A stretch of DNA of 64,000 bases from Aureimonas jatrophae (GTDB lineage Bacteria > Pseudomonadota > Alphaproteobacteria > Rhizobiales > Rhizobiaceae), in contig NZ_FNIT01000001.1 in the NCBI RefSeq assembly GCF_900104035.1, positions 683,262 through 747,261 on the forward strand, in the 5' to 3' direction. Positions 37,156 through 45,631 of the stretch are shown one piece after another. Within the stretch, counting starts at the first letter, position 1, and every line of letters starts with the position of its first letter. The notes beneath the pieces were generated by a model. It had not been told where the DNA came from. It did no database searches and saw only the letters and a program-made list of their open reading frames with translations. The position numbers were made by a program, and so were the translations under genes.

Positions 37156-38436
37156 TCAGACGCGCGACGACAGGTGCGCGATCTGGCTTCCCACCTCGTA
37201 ATAGGCTTCGCGCGCCGCGCGAAGCCCCTGGGTCCGAACCGGGGTGAGGGGCAGGGGCATGTCGGCCTCCGCGACGCGGCCGAGGATGTGCCCGGCGAGC
37301 GACCGACCGAACACGGTGCCCGGCGCGATGCCGCGCCCGTTGTAGCCGCTGAAGGACAGGATGCGCGGCGCCAGGCGGTGAAAACGCGGCACGGCATCCG
37401 TCGTCATGCCGATCCGCCCGTACCACTCGGCCTCGAAGGCGACATCTCCCAGCTGCGGAAACAGGCGCCGGAGCGTCTGCCGCGCCCAGCGCCGGTGGAT
37501 CGTCGTGCCGGTGCCCCGCAGGGCGCCGACGCTGCCGATCACGAGCCGCCCCGCCTGGTCGAGCCGAAACGAGGACAGGACCTCCTTGGTATCCCAGCAG
37601 CCCTCGCGCCCCGGCAGAATCGAGCGCGCGAGGTTGGAGGAAAGCGGCCGGGTGGCGATGTTGAAGTAGGGCAGGCGTACCAGCTCGCCGGCGATCTGGG
37701 GAAAGGGCGCGCTCGTATAGGCGTTGGTCGCCACCACGACCCAGTCCGCGAGCACCGAACCGGCCGCCGTGCTCACGCGCCAGCGCGCGCCCTCGCTCTC
37801 GCAGGCCGTGACGGGGCTACTGGTGAAGACCTCGGCCCCCGCTGCGATCGCCGCACGCGCCAGACCTCGAACATAGCCGAGCGGCTGGATCGTTCCCGCG
37901 CGATGGTCGAGAAGCGCGGCCCCATAAGTGCCCGTTCCCGTGCGCCGCGCCGTTTCGGCGGCGTCCAGGACCTCGACGGCGGCCCCGCGGGCCTGCCATT
38001 GCCGCGCGCGCTCGTTGATCTCCTCGGCTCCCGCCGGGCCGACCGCCAGATGCAGCGTGCCGGCCCGCACCGGCTCGCAGGCCATGGCATGACGCTCCAC
38101 GAGGTCGAACACGGCGCGGGGCGCATCGCTCAACACCTGCAGCACGCGCTCGCCGTGAACCGGGCCGAGCGTGCGCGGCACCTCGTCCGGCATGACCCAC
38201 AGCCCGGCGTTGACGAGGCCGACATTGCGACCCGACCCGCCGAAGCCGATCTCGGCCGCCTCCACCACCGCGACCCGCGCCCCGCCTTCCGCCAGATGAA
38301 GCGCGGCGGAGAGGCCGGTGAAGCCGGCTCCGATCACCGCGACGTCGACGGTGCGGGCCCCCTCCAGCGGAGAGGTGGCCGGTGCCGGCGGGGCCGTGCG
38401 CGCCCAGAGCCCATGCGAACGCGGATCGTTCAGCAC
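37156..38436 (-). CDS. amaA: FAD-dependent oxidase, probable L-pipecolate oxidase
   Basis: 426 residues from GTG 38436. Dinucleotide motif VAVIGAGFTGLSAALHLAEG at about residues 32-51; C-terminal FSGYNGRGIAPGTVFGRSLA completes the DAO-fold FAD site. Such enzymes oxidise secondary or primary amines. Placement between hglS (12 bp) and an ALDH7-type gene points to oxidation of L-pipecolate to piperideine-6-carboxylate in lysine catabolism. A different amine substrate remains possible. Confidence 0.78.
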   Translation of the reverse strand: MLNDPRSHGLWARTAPPAPATSPLEGARTVDVAVIGAGFTGLSAALHLAEGGARVAVVEAAEIGFGGSGRNVGLVNAGLWVMPDEVPRTLGPVHGERVLQVLSDAPRAVFDLVERHAMACEPVRAGTLHLAVGPAGAEEINERARQWQARGAAVEVLDAAETARRTGTGTYGAALLDHRAGTIQPLGYVRGLARAAIAAGAEVFTSSPVTACESEGARWRVSTAAGSVLADWVVVATNAYTSAPFPQIAGELVRLPYFNIATRPLSSNLARSILPGREGCWDTKEVLSSFRLDQAGRLVIGSVGALRGTGTTIHRRWARQTLRRLFPQLGDVAFEAEWYGRIGMTTDAVPRFHRLAPRILSFSGYNGRGIAPGTVFGRSLAGHILGRVAEADMPLPLTPVRTQGLRAAREAYYEVGSQIAHLSSRV

Positions 38437-38448
38437 CGGAACGAGCCG

Positions 38449-39855
38449 TCAGGCGACGGCGCGTGCTGCATGGGGGCCGAGCGCCGCCATCGTGTCCGCG
38501 ACGGAGCGCCGCTCGGCCTCGGCGTAAAGCGCGGTCTCGTCGGCAACCGGGCGACCGAGCGCCGCTTCGAAGGTCTCTCGGTCGCCGCTCGAAGCGTCGT
38601 TCGACTGGCGGTCCGTTCCCAGATTCGATTGGAAGATGCCGGCTGCCGAGACCGGCAGGAAGTCCTCGTAGACGAGCGGGTCGCAGCTGGCGTGACCCGC
38701 TTCCACCAGGGCATCCATGTCGCCCGCCGTCTCGCCGCGCCGCGCCGCCGCCAGACCCTGCGGCGTCGGCGCGTAGCGGAAGAAGGCCAGGCCCTCGCGC
38801 CGCAGGGCGGCGAGATCGTCCGGGAAGGCACGGAAGCGGGTGGCCAGATCGTCGGCATAGCTGGCCGCGCCCGCGCCGCCGGCGCCCACCTGCACCTCGC
38901 CGCGCGTGTCCGACAGCAGCGCGTCGTAGAGCGCGCGGCCCTTGGGCGTCAGCGCGGCGCCGCGCTGCTCGATCTCGCCGAAGCGCGCCGTGTGGCGACC
39001 GGCCTCGGCGCCGGTCTCGCCCCGGAACAGGATCGGCTCCTCGAGCGCCTTGAAGCTCGTCTGGCGCAGCAGGATCGGAGCACGGCGCTCGGGCGGACCC
39101 TCGATCACCGCCTTGGGGTCGATGCCGCGCGCGGGCATCCGCCGTTGCACGGCCTCGATGTCGAGCGTGCGCGGCGTCAGGTGGTTGATATGGGGGCCCC
39201 GGAAGCACACGACGTCCGCCACCAGACGGTGCGCCTTGGCCAGACGCTCGTAGGTCGCGCGGTCGACGGTCGCCTCGGAATGCCAGCGAAAGGTTTCCAG
39301 CGCCTCGGACACGAAGCGCTCGCCCTCCTCGCGCGTCAGTCCGCCGCGTGCCTCGTAGCGCTCGATCAGCTCGATCGCCCCCGGCGTGAAGATGCGGCGG
39401 CGCGATAGGATCGCGGCCGCTTCCGCGCGCAGCGCCTCGTCGGCGACGAGGTCGAGCCGCAGCAGCGAGGTGAAGACGCGAAACGGATTGCGCGCCAGCG
39501 CCTCGTCACCCACCGGCCGAAAGGCCGTCGAGTGAACCGGGATGCCGGCGACCGACAGGTCGTAGTAGCCGACCGGCTCCATGCCCATCACCGCAAAGAG
39601 CCGCCCGATCGTGGCGAGCTCCTCGGGCGTGCCGAGCCGGATGGCCCCGTGACGCTCGTCCGACAGGCGTTCGATCTCGCCGGCGCGCGCGAGACTCTCC
39701 GCCAGCTCCGGATGCGCCTCGAGCGTCTCGGCGTTGACCTCGGCGACCAGTTCCATGAGCGTCCCGTACTGGGGCACCTCGGCGCGATACATCTCCGACA
39801 TGGCCTGCGAGAAGCGGGCGCGGATCTCGTCGGGGCTGGCGAAGACGGGTTGCAT
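38449..39855 (-). CDS. hglS: 2-oxoadipate dioxygenase/decarboxylase (HglS, DUF1338)
   Basis: 468 residues; ATG 39855 has AGGAG upstream and gives MQPVFASPDEIRARFSQAM, close to the family start and length. Probable Fe(II) ligands can be placed: His in SDERHGAIRLGTPEE, His in FRGPHINHLTP and Glu in ARFGEIEQRGAALT. HglS converts 2-oxoadipate to D-2-hydroxyglutarate. It leads the operon, so the three genes link pipecolate/aminoadipate to central metabolism; the aminoadipate transaminase is not in the window. Divergent from tRNA-Thr. Confidence 0.9.
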   Translation of the reverse strand: MQPVFASPDEIRARFSQAMSEMYRAEVPQYGTLMELVAEVNAETLEAHPELAESLARAGEIERLSDERHGAIRLGTPEELATIGRLFAVMGMEPVGYYDLSVAGIPVHSTAFRPVGDEALARNPFRVFTSLLRLDLVADEALRAEAAAILSRRRIFTPGAIELIERYEARGGLTREEGERFVSEALETFRWHSEATVDRATYERLAKAHRLVADVVCFRGPHINHLTPRTLDIEAVQRRMPARGIDPKAVIEGPPERRAPILLRQTSFKALEEPILFRGETGAEAGRHTARFGEIEQRGAALTPKGRALYDALLSDTRGEVQVGAGGAGAASYADDLATRFRAFPDDLAALRREGLAFFRYAPTPQGLAAARRGETAGDMDALVEAGHASCDPLVYEDFLPVSAAGIFQSNLGTDRQSNDASSGDRETFEAALGRPVADETALYAEAERRSVADTMAALGPHAARAVA

Positions 39856-40055
39856 GGCGGAGCTTCTCCTGGCCTGTCGGCTCTTCTTGGAGGCGCCATT
39901 TTGGCCCGGCTTCGCCCGCGCGCCAAGCCGAGCGGCTGCGAAAATCCCGATCGTGGCGACGGGACGCCTGCCGCCCGCAGGCGGTTCCGACCCGCTCCCG
40001 CACCCGGACCGGGTTGCGCTTGCGGCCGCGCCATGCCATAGAGCCGCCCACCCCG

Positions 40056-40130
40056 GCTGCGGTAGCTCAGTGGTAGAGCACTCCATTGGTAATGGAGAGG
40101 TCGAGAGTTCAATCCTCTCTCGCAGCACCA
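40056..40130 (+). tRNA. tRNA-Thr (anticodon GGT)
   Basis: A 75-base cloverleaf: acceptor GCTGCGG pairs with TCGCAGC (one G-T), D arm AGCTCAGTGGTAGAGC, anticodon stem CTCCA/TGGAG with loop TTGGTAA (GGT at 40088-40090), T arm GAGAG-TTCAATC-CTCTC, discriminator A and encoded CCA. A T run follows directly. The change of base composition just downstream makes it a candidate integration site. Confidence 0.97.
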
Positions 40131-40438
40131 TTTTTCCTAATGATTACAGTGCGTTGATGAGTCGCCTCCGCTGAGGCGGCTGACCTTCTCGTTGTGGGCA
40201 GCACGCGGGCAGCACGATTTTTACCCTGTATGCCGGCAATTTGTCCTGTCGGATCCGTAAGTCGGGACGGGGAGGGGACGTCCCGAACGCTAAAACGGCT
40301 GCTCGCACAACCCTCTGCGATATTTTTCGTGCTGCTTGGGTTGGGCTCGGTGCTGCCTAGATGCAGAAAGGGCCGCCCGCGCGAAAGGGCACGGGCGGCA
40401 TGTCAGTCGTGACCTTAAACGCGGCGCATGGAGCGCAA
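40131..40438. other. Gene-free stretch, 308 bp, after tRNA-Thr
   Basis: No supported gene. It contains an 8-bp stem-loop (40161-40180, CGCCTC/GAGGCG core), a GGGCAGCAC direct repeat (40196-40204 and 40207-40215) and the palindrome at 40262-40286. It may be the left edge of an island; no integrase is visible. Confidence 0.4.
40262..40286. repeat. Perfect 8-bp inverted repeat with 9-base purine loop
   Basis: TCGGGACG (40262-40269) and CGTCCCGA (40279-40286) flank a G-rich loop. There is no T run, so it is not a standard terminator. It may be an operator or a remnant of a mobile-element end. Confidence 0.4.
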
Positions 40439-40912
40439 TCAGCCCATGATCGATCGAGCCAACTGCGTATGTTGCTCGTCGGCTTGCTTGGCTTCTTCGA
40501 CCGACTTGCGCATGTTGTCAGCGGTTTGGGTCATCCCGACCTTGGCTGCATAGCTCTGCAGCGTGCCGAAGCTGGCGATCCAATAATGCAGCGCGAGCTG
40601 GCCGGCTGCGATGATGCCGAGATCGCGGGACTGGTCGTCCTTGGCATCTTGGCGGATCTTTTTGCTCACGTCGTAGTGGGCCTGGAGGATCTGGTTTTCG
40701 ATCGCTGGAACGCCGCCCACTTCCTGAACGGCTTGGTCGATCCGTTGCGACCACTGTTTGGACGTCTCGTTGCCCTGCTGCAAAGCGGCCTTCAGATCAG
40801 GGTGCTTGGCGTCGTTCTGGATCTCGGCCGTCGCCTTTGCGGCGACTTGGCTGCCCGACTTGGCAGCGGCGAGTCCCTGCGACACGAGATCCTTGATGGC
40901 GTCGTCTGCCAT
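40439..40912 (-). CDS. DUF892 (YciE/YciF-like) ferritin-like protein
   Basis: 157 residues from ATG 40912 with GAGGAG upstream. All-helical; HPDLKAALQQGNETSKQWSQ and LALHYWIASFGTLQSYAAKV fit the DUF892 four-helix bundle. These proteins are soluble and commonly stress-induced; their biochemical role is poorly known. It is the first gene past tRNA-Thr and stands alone. Confidence 0.75.
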   Translation of the reverse strand: MADDAIKDLVSQGLAAAKSGSQVAAKATAEIQNDAKHPDLKAALQQGNETSKQWSQRIDQAVQEVGGVPAIENQILQAHYDVSKKIRQDAKDDQSRDLGIIAAGQLALHYWIASFGTLQSYAAKVGMTQTADNMRKSVEEAKQADEQHTQLARSIMG

Positions 40913-41121
40913 GGTGCTACTCCTCTTGCGGTACCCGCAATCGGCGGGTCATGAGGAGGCAAGGACCCAACTGGACAGTCGTTCCTGCGCATTCGGGGAC
41001 GATCCGACGCACGCTGAGAAAGGGCCTGCAAACGTGGGTCCTAGCGTCTCAACTGATTGGGGTCGGGCCTAAACGAAGCTTGCTTCGCTCCCAGGTCGGA
41101 GTTTCGAGAAGTCGACCACGA

Positions 41122-41368
41122 TCAGCTCATCACCAGATCGTAGGTTTTGATGACGGGAACCTCGTCCTCGTTGATCTCGGCTCGCTTCTTGGCCTTGGAC
41201 AAGGCGTCGAGGCTGAGCCCCTCCGGCATGTCGCAGAGTTGTGCCAGGGCTGACTGCGCAACGCGGAATGTACCGCAAGGTCGGACATTCGACCTCGATG
41301 AAGTCGCCGATGCCGGTTTGCGTCGTCGCGGCCTCATCGGTCACAGGGCACCGGTCGGTCGGGGTCAT
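41122..41368 (-). pseudogene. Possible frameshifted small gene
   Basis: ATG 41368 overlaps the stop of the 60-residue ORF upstream (ATGA). The first 35 residues (TDEAATTQTGIGDFIEVECP) look protein-like; then plausible coding continues in another frame (RVAQSALAQLCDMPEGLSLD, EINEDEVPVIKTYDLVMS) to a stop at 41122. One indel near 41275 would join them. Each frame read alone is less convincing. No family is recognised. Confidence 0.3.
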
Positions 41369-41547
41369 CGATCATCTCCGTCTGGAAACCCTAGGGGTCG
41401 AGGGTGTGTGTCGATCCGTTGCATGACTTCCTCCGGCGTCTCCAGCACGGAGAAGACCCGCCCCAGACCTTCGCCGAGAGCGCCGGTGAGGCCGATGACG
41501 GTCTTGCCCCGCGACAGGGAGACGTAAACGACCTGCTGGGGGTTCAC
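41365..41547 (-). CDS. Small hypothetical protein, 60 aa
   Basis: Starts at GTG 41547 without a clear ribosome-binding site, directly next to the 10-bp triple repeat. The sequence (QQVVYVSLSRGKTVIGLTGA, VFSVLETPEEVMQRID) looks like real protein. Its stop overlaps the next ATG. Function unknown; it may be a remnant. Confidence 0.35.
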   Translation of the reverse strand: MNPQQVVYVSLSRGKTVIGLTGALGEGLGRVFSVLETPEEVMQRIDTHPRPLGFPDGDDR

Positions 41548-41551
41548 GTAC

Positions 41552-41581
41552 AGGGGCGTCTAGGGGCGTCTAGGGGCGTCT
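41552..41581. repeat. Three tandem copies of AGGGGCGTCT
   Basis: Perfect 10-bp unit repeated three times, ending five bases from the GTG of the 60-residue ORF. It lies between that ORF and the diguanylate cyclase gene. Confidence 0.85.
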
Positions 41582-41772
41582 TTCCGTCATCACGCGTGAG
41601 CTTTGCAAATGCCATGCTGCCTCCAATGCGATGGGGATCAAACTACCGGATCGGATCATGCGCTCAAAAGCTTGGCGTTCCTGACGTCTGGCTACCGCTA
41701 ACTCGCTGGTCGTGTTCAGCAAGCGGCAACGGCAGGCGCGTAGCATCTGACCCACATCCAGGATCCGCCGCC

Positions 41773-42576
41773 ATGCCTATTAGTGTTGCTTCCATCGCCG
41801 CCATTCGCAGCCAACGCGAGATGCGGATCAAGGTCCTGGTCGCCACGCTCGGCATCGTCGCGGTCACCGACGGCGTGGACGCCCTCGTCAACCTCTACAC
41901 GCAGCCCGACCGCCTCTGGCCGTCCTTTGTCCAAACAACGCTGATTGCTGCCGTCATGGCGCTCCTGTTCCTCGGGCTGCTGGCTCGGGCGAACCTGCGC
42001 CTGTACGAGCTGAAAGAGCGGTTCGAGGCTCTGGCCCTCACCGACATCCAGACCGGTCTCCTCAACCGGCGTGGCTTCTTTGCCCAGCTCGATCGCGTTC
42101 GGGCGGCGGGCGGCGACATGACGCTTGGCGTCGTCGACATCGACCACTTCAAGCGCATCAACGACACCCATGGCCATCTCGTCGGCGACTACGTGATCGC
42201 AGAGGTTGGACGATCCTTGCGCGATGGCCTGTCGCCTCCTCACTTCGTCGGACGGGTCGGCGGTGAGGAGTTCGCGATCGCGCTTGGTGGATTGAACCCC
42301 TTCGAGGCCTGGAAGACGGCCGACGGCCTGCGGGCAGGGTTGGCATCGATCGGCGGAGCGCAACTTCCGGCTGGCCTGGCGATCACCGCCAGCATCGGTT
42401 TGACGAAGATGGGCGACGGCGACACCATGGCATCCTACGCGCGGGCCGATCAGGCTCTGTATCGCGCCAAACAGGAAGGGCGCGACAGAAGCGTGAGTGC
42501 CGATCTGGAGATCGAGGGGAACGTCGTGATGCTTCCCGTCCTGCAAGGTGGAAGATCGGGCGAGATCATCGGCTAG
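41773..42576 (+). CDS. Membrane diguanylate cyclase (GGEEF)
   Basis: 267 residues from ATG 41773. Two membrane helices (about 22-42 and 57-76) with almost no periplasmic part, then a GGDEF domain (about 85-250) with LTDIQTGLLNRRGF, DIDHFKRINDTHGH and the catalytic GGEEF near residue 163. Active-site residues are intact, so it should make c-di-GMP from GTP. The RxxD inhibitory site is not seen (PPHFVGR precedes the motif). Long upstream frame extensions are not credible. Confidence 0.88.
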   Translation: MPISVASIAAIRSQREMRIKVLVATLGIVAVTDGVDALVNLYTQPDRLWPSFVQTTLIAAVMALLFLGLLARANLRLYELKERFEALALTDIQTGLLNRRGFFAQLDRVRAAGGDMTLGVVDIDHFKRINDTHGHLVGDYVIAEVGRSLRDGLSPPHFVGRVGGEEFAIALGGLNPFEAWKTADGLRAGLASIGGAQLPAGLAITASIGLTKMGDGDTMASYARADQALYRAKQEGRDRSVSADLEIEGNVVMLPVLQGGRSGEIIG

Positions 42577-42757
42577 ACCGATCTTACGGAGCGCTACGAG
42601 CAACGATTAGGGCGGGACGTCGGCGCGCCCTTACCGCATCATTCCCTCAACGCGAGATCCACAGCCAAGACGGACGCCATCCAACAAAGGAACTGACGCC
42701 ATCGGGAGCCTCCCGTGCTTCAAGCCCGTTGTGCCCGACAGACATGGGAAGCCGACG

Positions 42758-43003
42758 ATGGATCACCACAAACGCACCGACCTGCTGCTGATGGCGCTGG
42801 ATCTGCGCTTGGCCGCTCGCGCACCCAGCGAACACCTCGGCCAGCGACTGACCCCGCAACGGCTGCAGGACATGGCCGCCGCGCTGGAGGAGGTAGCGCA
42901 AACCTGGGCCGTTTGGGGTGAGAGCCCAGCAGGACGCCCAGCCAACGACGCTGCACTCACGGCACGTGCCGGGACCGTTATCAAGCTGCAAGGACGAGGG
43001 TAG
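42758..43003 (+). CDS. Small hypothetical protein, 81 aa
   Basis: ATG 42758 follows GGGAAG. The product starts MDHHKRTDLLLMALDLRLAA and is mainly helical; TPQRLQDMAAALEEVAQTWA resembles no family I can name. Coding-like composition; isolated gene after the cyclase. Confidence 0.5.
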   Translation: MDHHKRTDLLLMALDLRLAARAPSEHLGQRLTPQRLQDMAAALEEVAQTWAVWGESPAGRPANDAALTARAGTVIKLQGRG

Positions 43004-43030
43004 ACGAAGGCGGCCGATCGACCGCTGCGG

Positions 43031-43324
43031 TCAAGCTGCCGCACGTCTGTGCTCTGGGTTGTCCGCCTCGAACATGACGGTCGCCATCAAGGCGACCGTT
43101 GCTGGCGAATACACATGGCCTTGCGGCGTTCGGATCCACGGGTGAAGTCCCATGGCCTCCCGGTCGGGCTGCATGCCGATCGCGTAGTTGATGGCATGGC
43201 GGAGCGACGGCCAGACCGCGGCGGTCTGTTCGGCATGCGAGGGACCGATGTTCCAGACCGTGGCGCTGGGCCGCTCGGTGCGGTGCCCCCAGACCAGGAT
43301 CGTTTGCTCGCTGGGACGGTCCAT
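43031..43324 (-). CDS. Small hypothetical protein, 97 aa
   Basis: ATG 43324 follows AGAAGG. Sequence MDRPSEQTILVWGHRTERPS... includes WPSLRHAINYAIGMQPDREA and PWIRTPQGHVYSPATVALM; looks like a genuine soluble protein. No family recognised. Convergent with the 81-residue gene. Confidence 0.5.
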   Translation of the reverse strand: MDRPSEQTILVWGHRTERPSATVWNIGPSHAEQTAAVWPSLRHAINYAIGMQPDREAMGLHPWIRTPQGHVYSPATVALMATVMFEADNPEHRRAAA

Positions 43325-43429
43325 CGACCTTCTCCTGTTGTCGGTTGACTGGGACAACGCGGGACTGGAGCAGCCTGTTTCGGGATAGGACGTTAGGCGG
43401 CTGCGCTTGAAGAACGAGCGGTGAGCTTG

Positions 43430-43750
43430 TCAGGCAGCGCGGGCAAGCGTGACCGATCGGCGAGCGCCACGCGACTTCACGGGCTCGGCGTGAAGGTGCT
43501 CGATCAGCAACTCGCCGATCAGTCCGTCGTGTTGGCGCAACGTCTCAAATCTGCACCGGCGGGCGATCTGGACCGCCAAGTCCCGCATATGGGCACGCCC
43601 GAAGCAGAACACCGCCAAGGCGGCTCTCTGGGACGGCTCCTGCGCGCCCACGATCTCGGCGACACGTGCTTCGGGCGAGCGCAGCAACAAGCCGAGAAGC
43701 TCTAGATCGACCGGGCAGGTTGCTTCGTTGGGCATATAGCGGTTCGTCAT
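43430..43750 (-). CDS. Small hypothetical protein, 106 aa
   Basis: ATG 43750 overlaps the stop of the 72-residue ORF upstream. Sequence includes CPVDLELLGLLLRSPEARVA, FCFGRAHMRDLAVQIARRCR and the tail RGARRSVTLARAA. Helical and soluble. Function unknown. Confidence 0.5.
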   Translation of the reverse strand: MTNRYMPNEATCPVDLELLGLLLRSPEARVAEIVGAQEPSQRAALAVFCFGRAHMRDLAVQIARRCRFETLRQHDGLIGELLIEHLHAEPVKSRGARRSVTLARAA

Positions 43751-43965
43751 GGGATCAGGCCTCCGGCTGGACGCCTATTCATCATGCTGGCATGTCCCCG
43801 GGCTGACGATAGCCACGACCCGGTTTGGGTACGGGCAACGCGTAGATCGTGGCAGACGCCTCGGCCACGAAGGGTGTGCTGGACTGCCTGACGCAAGCGT
43901 TCGCCGCAGAGTTCGGGTCCCAAAGAGATCGGTGGTCCATCGATTTGGTAAGAGGCGACGGACAT
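43747..43965 (-). CDS. Small hypothetical protein, 72 aa
   Basis: ATG 43965, stop overlapping the next ATG (ATGA). Sequence MSVASYQIDGPPISLGPELC continues into a basic middle. The overlap is the main argument for coding. No family recognised. Confidence 0.3.
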   Translation of the reverse strand: MSVASYQIDGPPISLGPELCGERLRQAVQHTLRGRGVCHDLRVARTQTGSWLSSARGHASMMNRRPAGGLIP

Positions 43966-44143
43966 GGCGGTCGCTGCGCTGACGAAGGCGTTCGGGAACT
44001 GACCCGCAGCCGGTCCTGATCGAAGAAGCCGTCGATGCCCAAGGGGGCGTCGACGGCCCGCATGCCGTCAGGACACAAGCGGGCAAGGCAAGAGGCCGCC
44101 TGCACTCCCCGACCACGATGGTGGTCCATGAAGCCTGAATGAT

Positions 44144-44171
44144 CCGATCGTCGCATTGGCGATTGGATCGG
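44144..44171 (+). repeat. Stem-loop upstream of the CxxC protein
   Basis: CCGATC (44144-44149) pairs with GATCGG (44166-44171), and TCGC with GCGA around an ATTG loop. It ends 20 bases before the ATG at 44192, so it would lie in the 5' untranslated region. Confidence 0.35.
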
Positions 44172-44191
44172 AAGCGACTAGTTTCCCCGCC

Positions 44192-44395
44192 ATGGAACAG
44201 GCAACGGCCGACGCACCACTACGGGAGCGACTGATCGTTCGCGAGGTTGCAGCACCCGGCCGATCGATCGTGTGCGATGTGTGCTTGGAGGCTGCGCCGA
44301 TGACCGTCGATCTTTGCATCGCGGGCGGGTTCACCGCTTCGATCTGCGCGGCGTGCGTGGCGGTTGCGGCGCAGCGGTCGAACCGTCTGGACTGA
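44192..44395 (+). CDS. Small double-CxxC protein, 67 aa
   Basis: ATG 44192 starts MEQATADAPLRERLIVREVA. Two Cys pairs, CDVC and CAAC, about 24 residues apart, could bind zinc. A longer frame from TTG 44156 is less likely. Function unknown; possibly a small regulator. Confidence 0.5.
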   Translation: MEQATADAPLRERLIVREVAAPGRSIVCDVCLEAAPMTVDLCIAGGFTASICAACVAVAAQRSNRLD

Positions 44396-44698
44396 TCATA
44401 TCGTCGGGGTGCCAGCGTCGTCTGGGAGGAGGCGCCGACCTTTTGGCATCTCCGCACCACGGATAACCTAACCGTGAGAGCGCAGGTCATCGCGAGACCT
44501 GCCTCACGCACCACGCAGCGAGGTACGGTTAGGCAACGGCTCGGCATCGGGATTGGCCGTCTGGTGCCGTACCATCTGAGCCACACCTGTGGCGCAAGCG
44601 TCAGGCGCTCCCTTGCGGGTAGGGGTCTGGATCCGACTTAGTATCCCGACACAAGCAGTTCGCCCGCTCCGGGTGGACCCATCAGGATCCCGCCCGCC
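44396..44698. other. Gene-free stretch, 303 bp, before the porin gene
   Basis: No supported gene on either strand. It should contain the promoter of the outer-membrane protein gene; I cannot place -35/-10 elements with confidence. Confidence 0.4.
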
Positions 44699-45517
44699 AT
44701 GAAGCGTCTTCTCCTCGCCCTGACCGCAACGGCTGCCTTCGCGGCACCGGCCCTGGCTGCCGACGTCGTCTATGAAGAGCCCGCTGCTCCGATGGTCATG
44801 GCTCCGGTGTCCAACTGGACCGGCCTCTACCTCGGTGTGCAAGGCGGCGGCGCCTTCAACCCGGACAACGGCGACAACCTGTCGATCGTCCCGAACTTCA
44901 CGGGTGCCGGCGCAACGTTCCTGACCAACGCCTTCGGCAACAGCTTCTCCTCCGAGTTCGACTCGAGTTTCATCGGCGGCGCCCACATCGGCTACGACTA
45001 CCAGATCAACCGCTTCGTGGTCGGTGCCCTGGTCGACATCAACGCCCTCGACATCGCGCAGCGCTCCAGCGCCTTCTCCAACACCCCGGCCTTCTACACG
45101 GCCGAGCGCAGCCTCGATTACCTTGTGACCGGTCGCCTGCGCGCCGGTTACCTCGTGACCGATATGGCCCTGGCCTATGCCACCGGCGGCTTTGCTTACG
45201 GCGAAAGCGACTACCGCTTCACGTCCAACAGCCCGGCGATCACGGCGGCCTTCCCGGCTGCCGTGAACTCGGACTCGGACGACTTCGGTTACTCGGTCGG
45301 CGGCGGCATGGAGGTGAAGGTCACGCAGAACATCTCGTTCGGCGCCGAGTACCTCTACACCAACCTGGGCGACAGCGACTCGTCCACGCGCCTGAACGGC
45401 GGCCCCTTCGATGGTTCGGGCACGGCCGTGGTGCCGGGCCAGTTCACGGACTTCCGCTCGAACGGCGACTTCGACTTCCACACCGTCACGGCGAAGCTGT
45501 CCTACCGCTTCAACTGA
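44699..45517 (+). CDS. Outer-membrane beta-barrel protein, Omp25-like
   Basis: 272 residues. Signal peptide MKRLLLALTATAAFAAPALA, then the family start DVVYEEPAAP...SNWTGLYLGVQGGGAF. Alternating beta strands continue to the terminal FHTVTAKLSYRFN, with the near-terminal aromatic needed for barrel assembly. This is the small 8-stranded porin-like family abundant in Hyphomicrobiales outer membranes. It is a single-gene unit closed by a strong terminator. Confidence 0.9.
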   Translation: MKRLLLALTATAAFAAPALAADVVYEEPAAPMVMAPVSNWTGLYLGVQGGGAFNPDNGDNLSIVPNFTGAGATFLTNAFGNSFSSEFDSSFIGGAHIGYDYQINRFVVGALVDINALDIAQRSSAFSNTPAFYTAERSLDYLVTGRLRAGYLVTDMALAYATGGFAYGESDYRFTSNSPAITAAFPAAVNSDSDDFGYSVGGGMEVKVTQNISFGAEYLYTNLGDSDSSTRLNGGPFDGSGTAVVPGQFTDFRSNGDFDFHTVTAKLSYRFN

Positions 45518-45575
45518 CGAGCGTCGGGCGAGGCCGGTTCGGTCTCCTGTCCGACCCCGATCCTCAACGACTCAG

Positions 45576-45607
45576 AAGCCCGCCCGGTCATCCGTGGCGG
45601 GCTTTTC
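45576..45607 (+). terminator. Rho-independent terminator after the porin gene
   Basis: AAGCCCGCC (45576-45584) pairs perfectly with GGCGGGCTT (45596-45604) around an 11-base loop and runs into TTTT. It is 59 bp after the stop codon. Confidence 0.9.
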
Positions 45608-45631
45608 TATGATGCAAGCAACCCCCGCTAC

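Noticed and set aside
36178-39408. Very long plus-strand open frame (1076 codons) opposite amaB-amaA-hglS
   Set aside because: It mirrors three well-supported minus-strand genes, is rich in Arg/Ala/His and contains no domain; a typical high-GC antisense artefact.
41551-41581. Triple repeat considered as a CRISPR array
   Set aside because: Units are 10 bp with no spacers and no cas genes are nearby.
44504-45481. Minus-strand open frame of 325 codons opposite the porin gene
   Set aside because: The plus strand has a signal peptide, an Omp25-like barrel and a terminator; the antisense frame shows only Val/Glu/Arg-rich filler.
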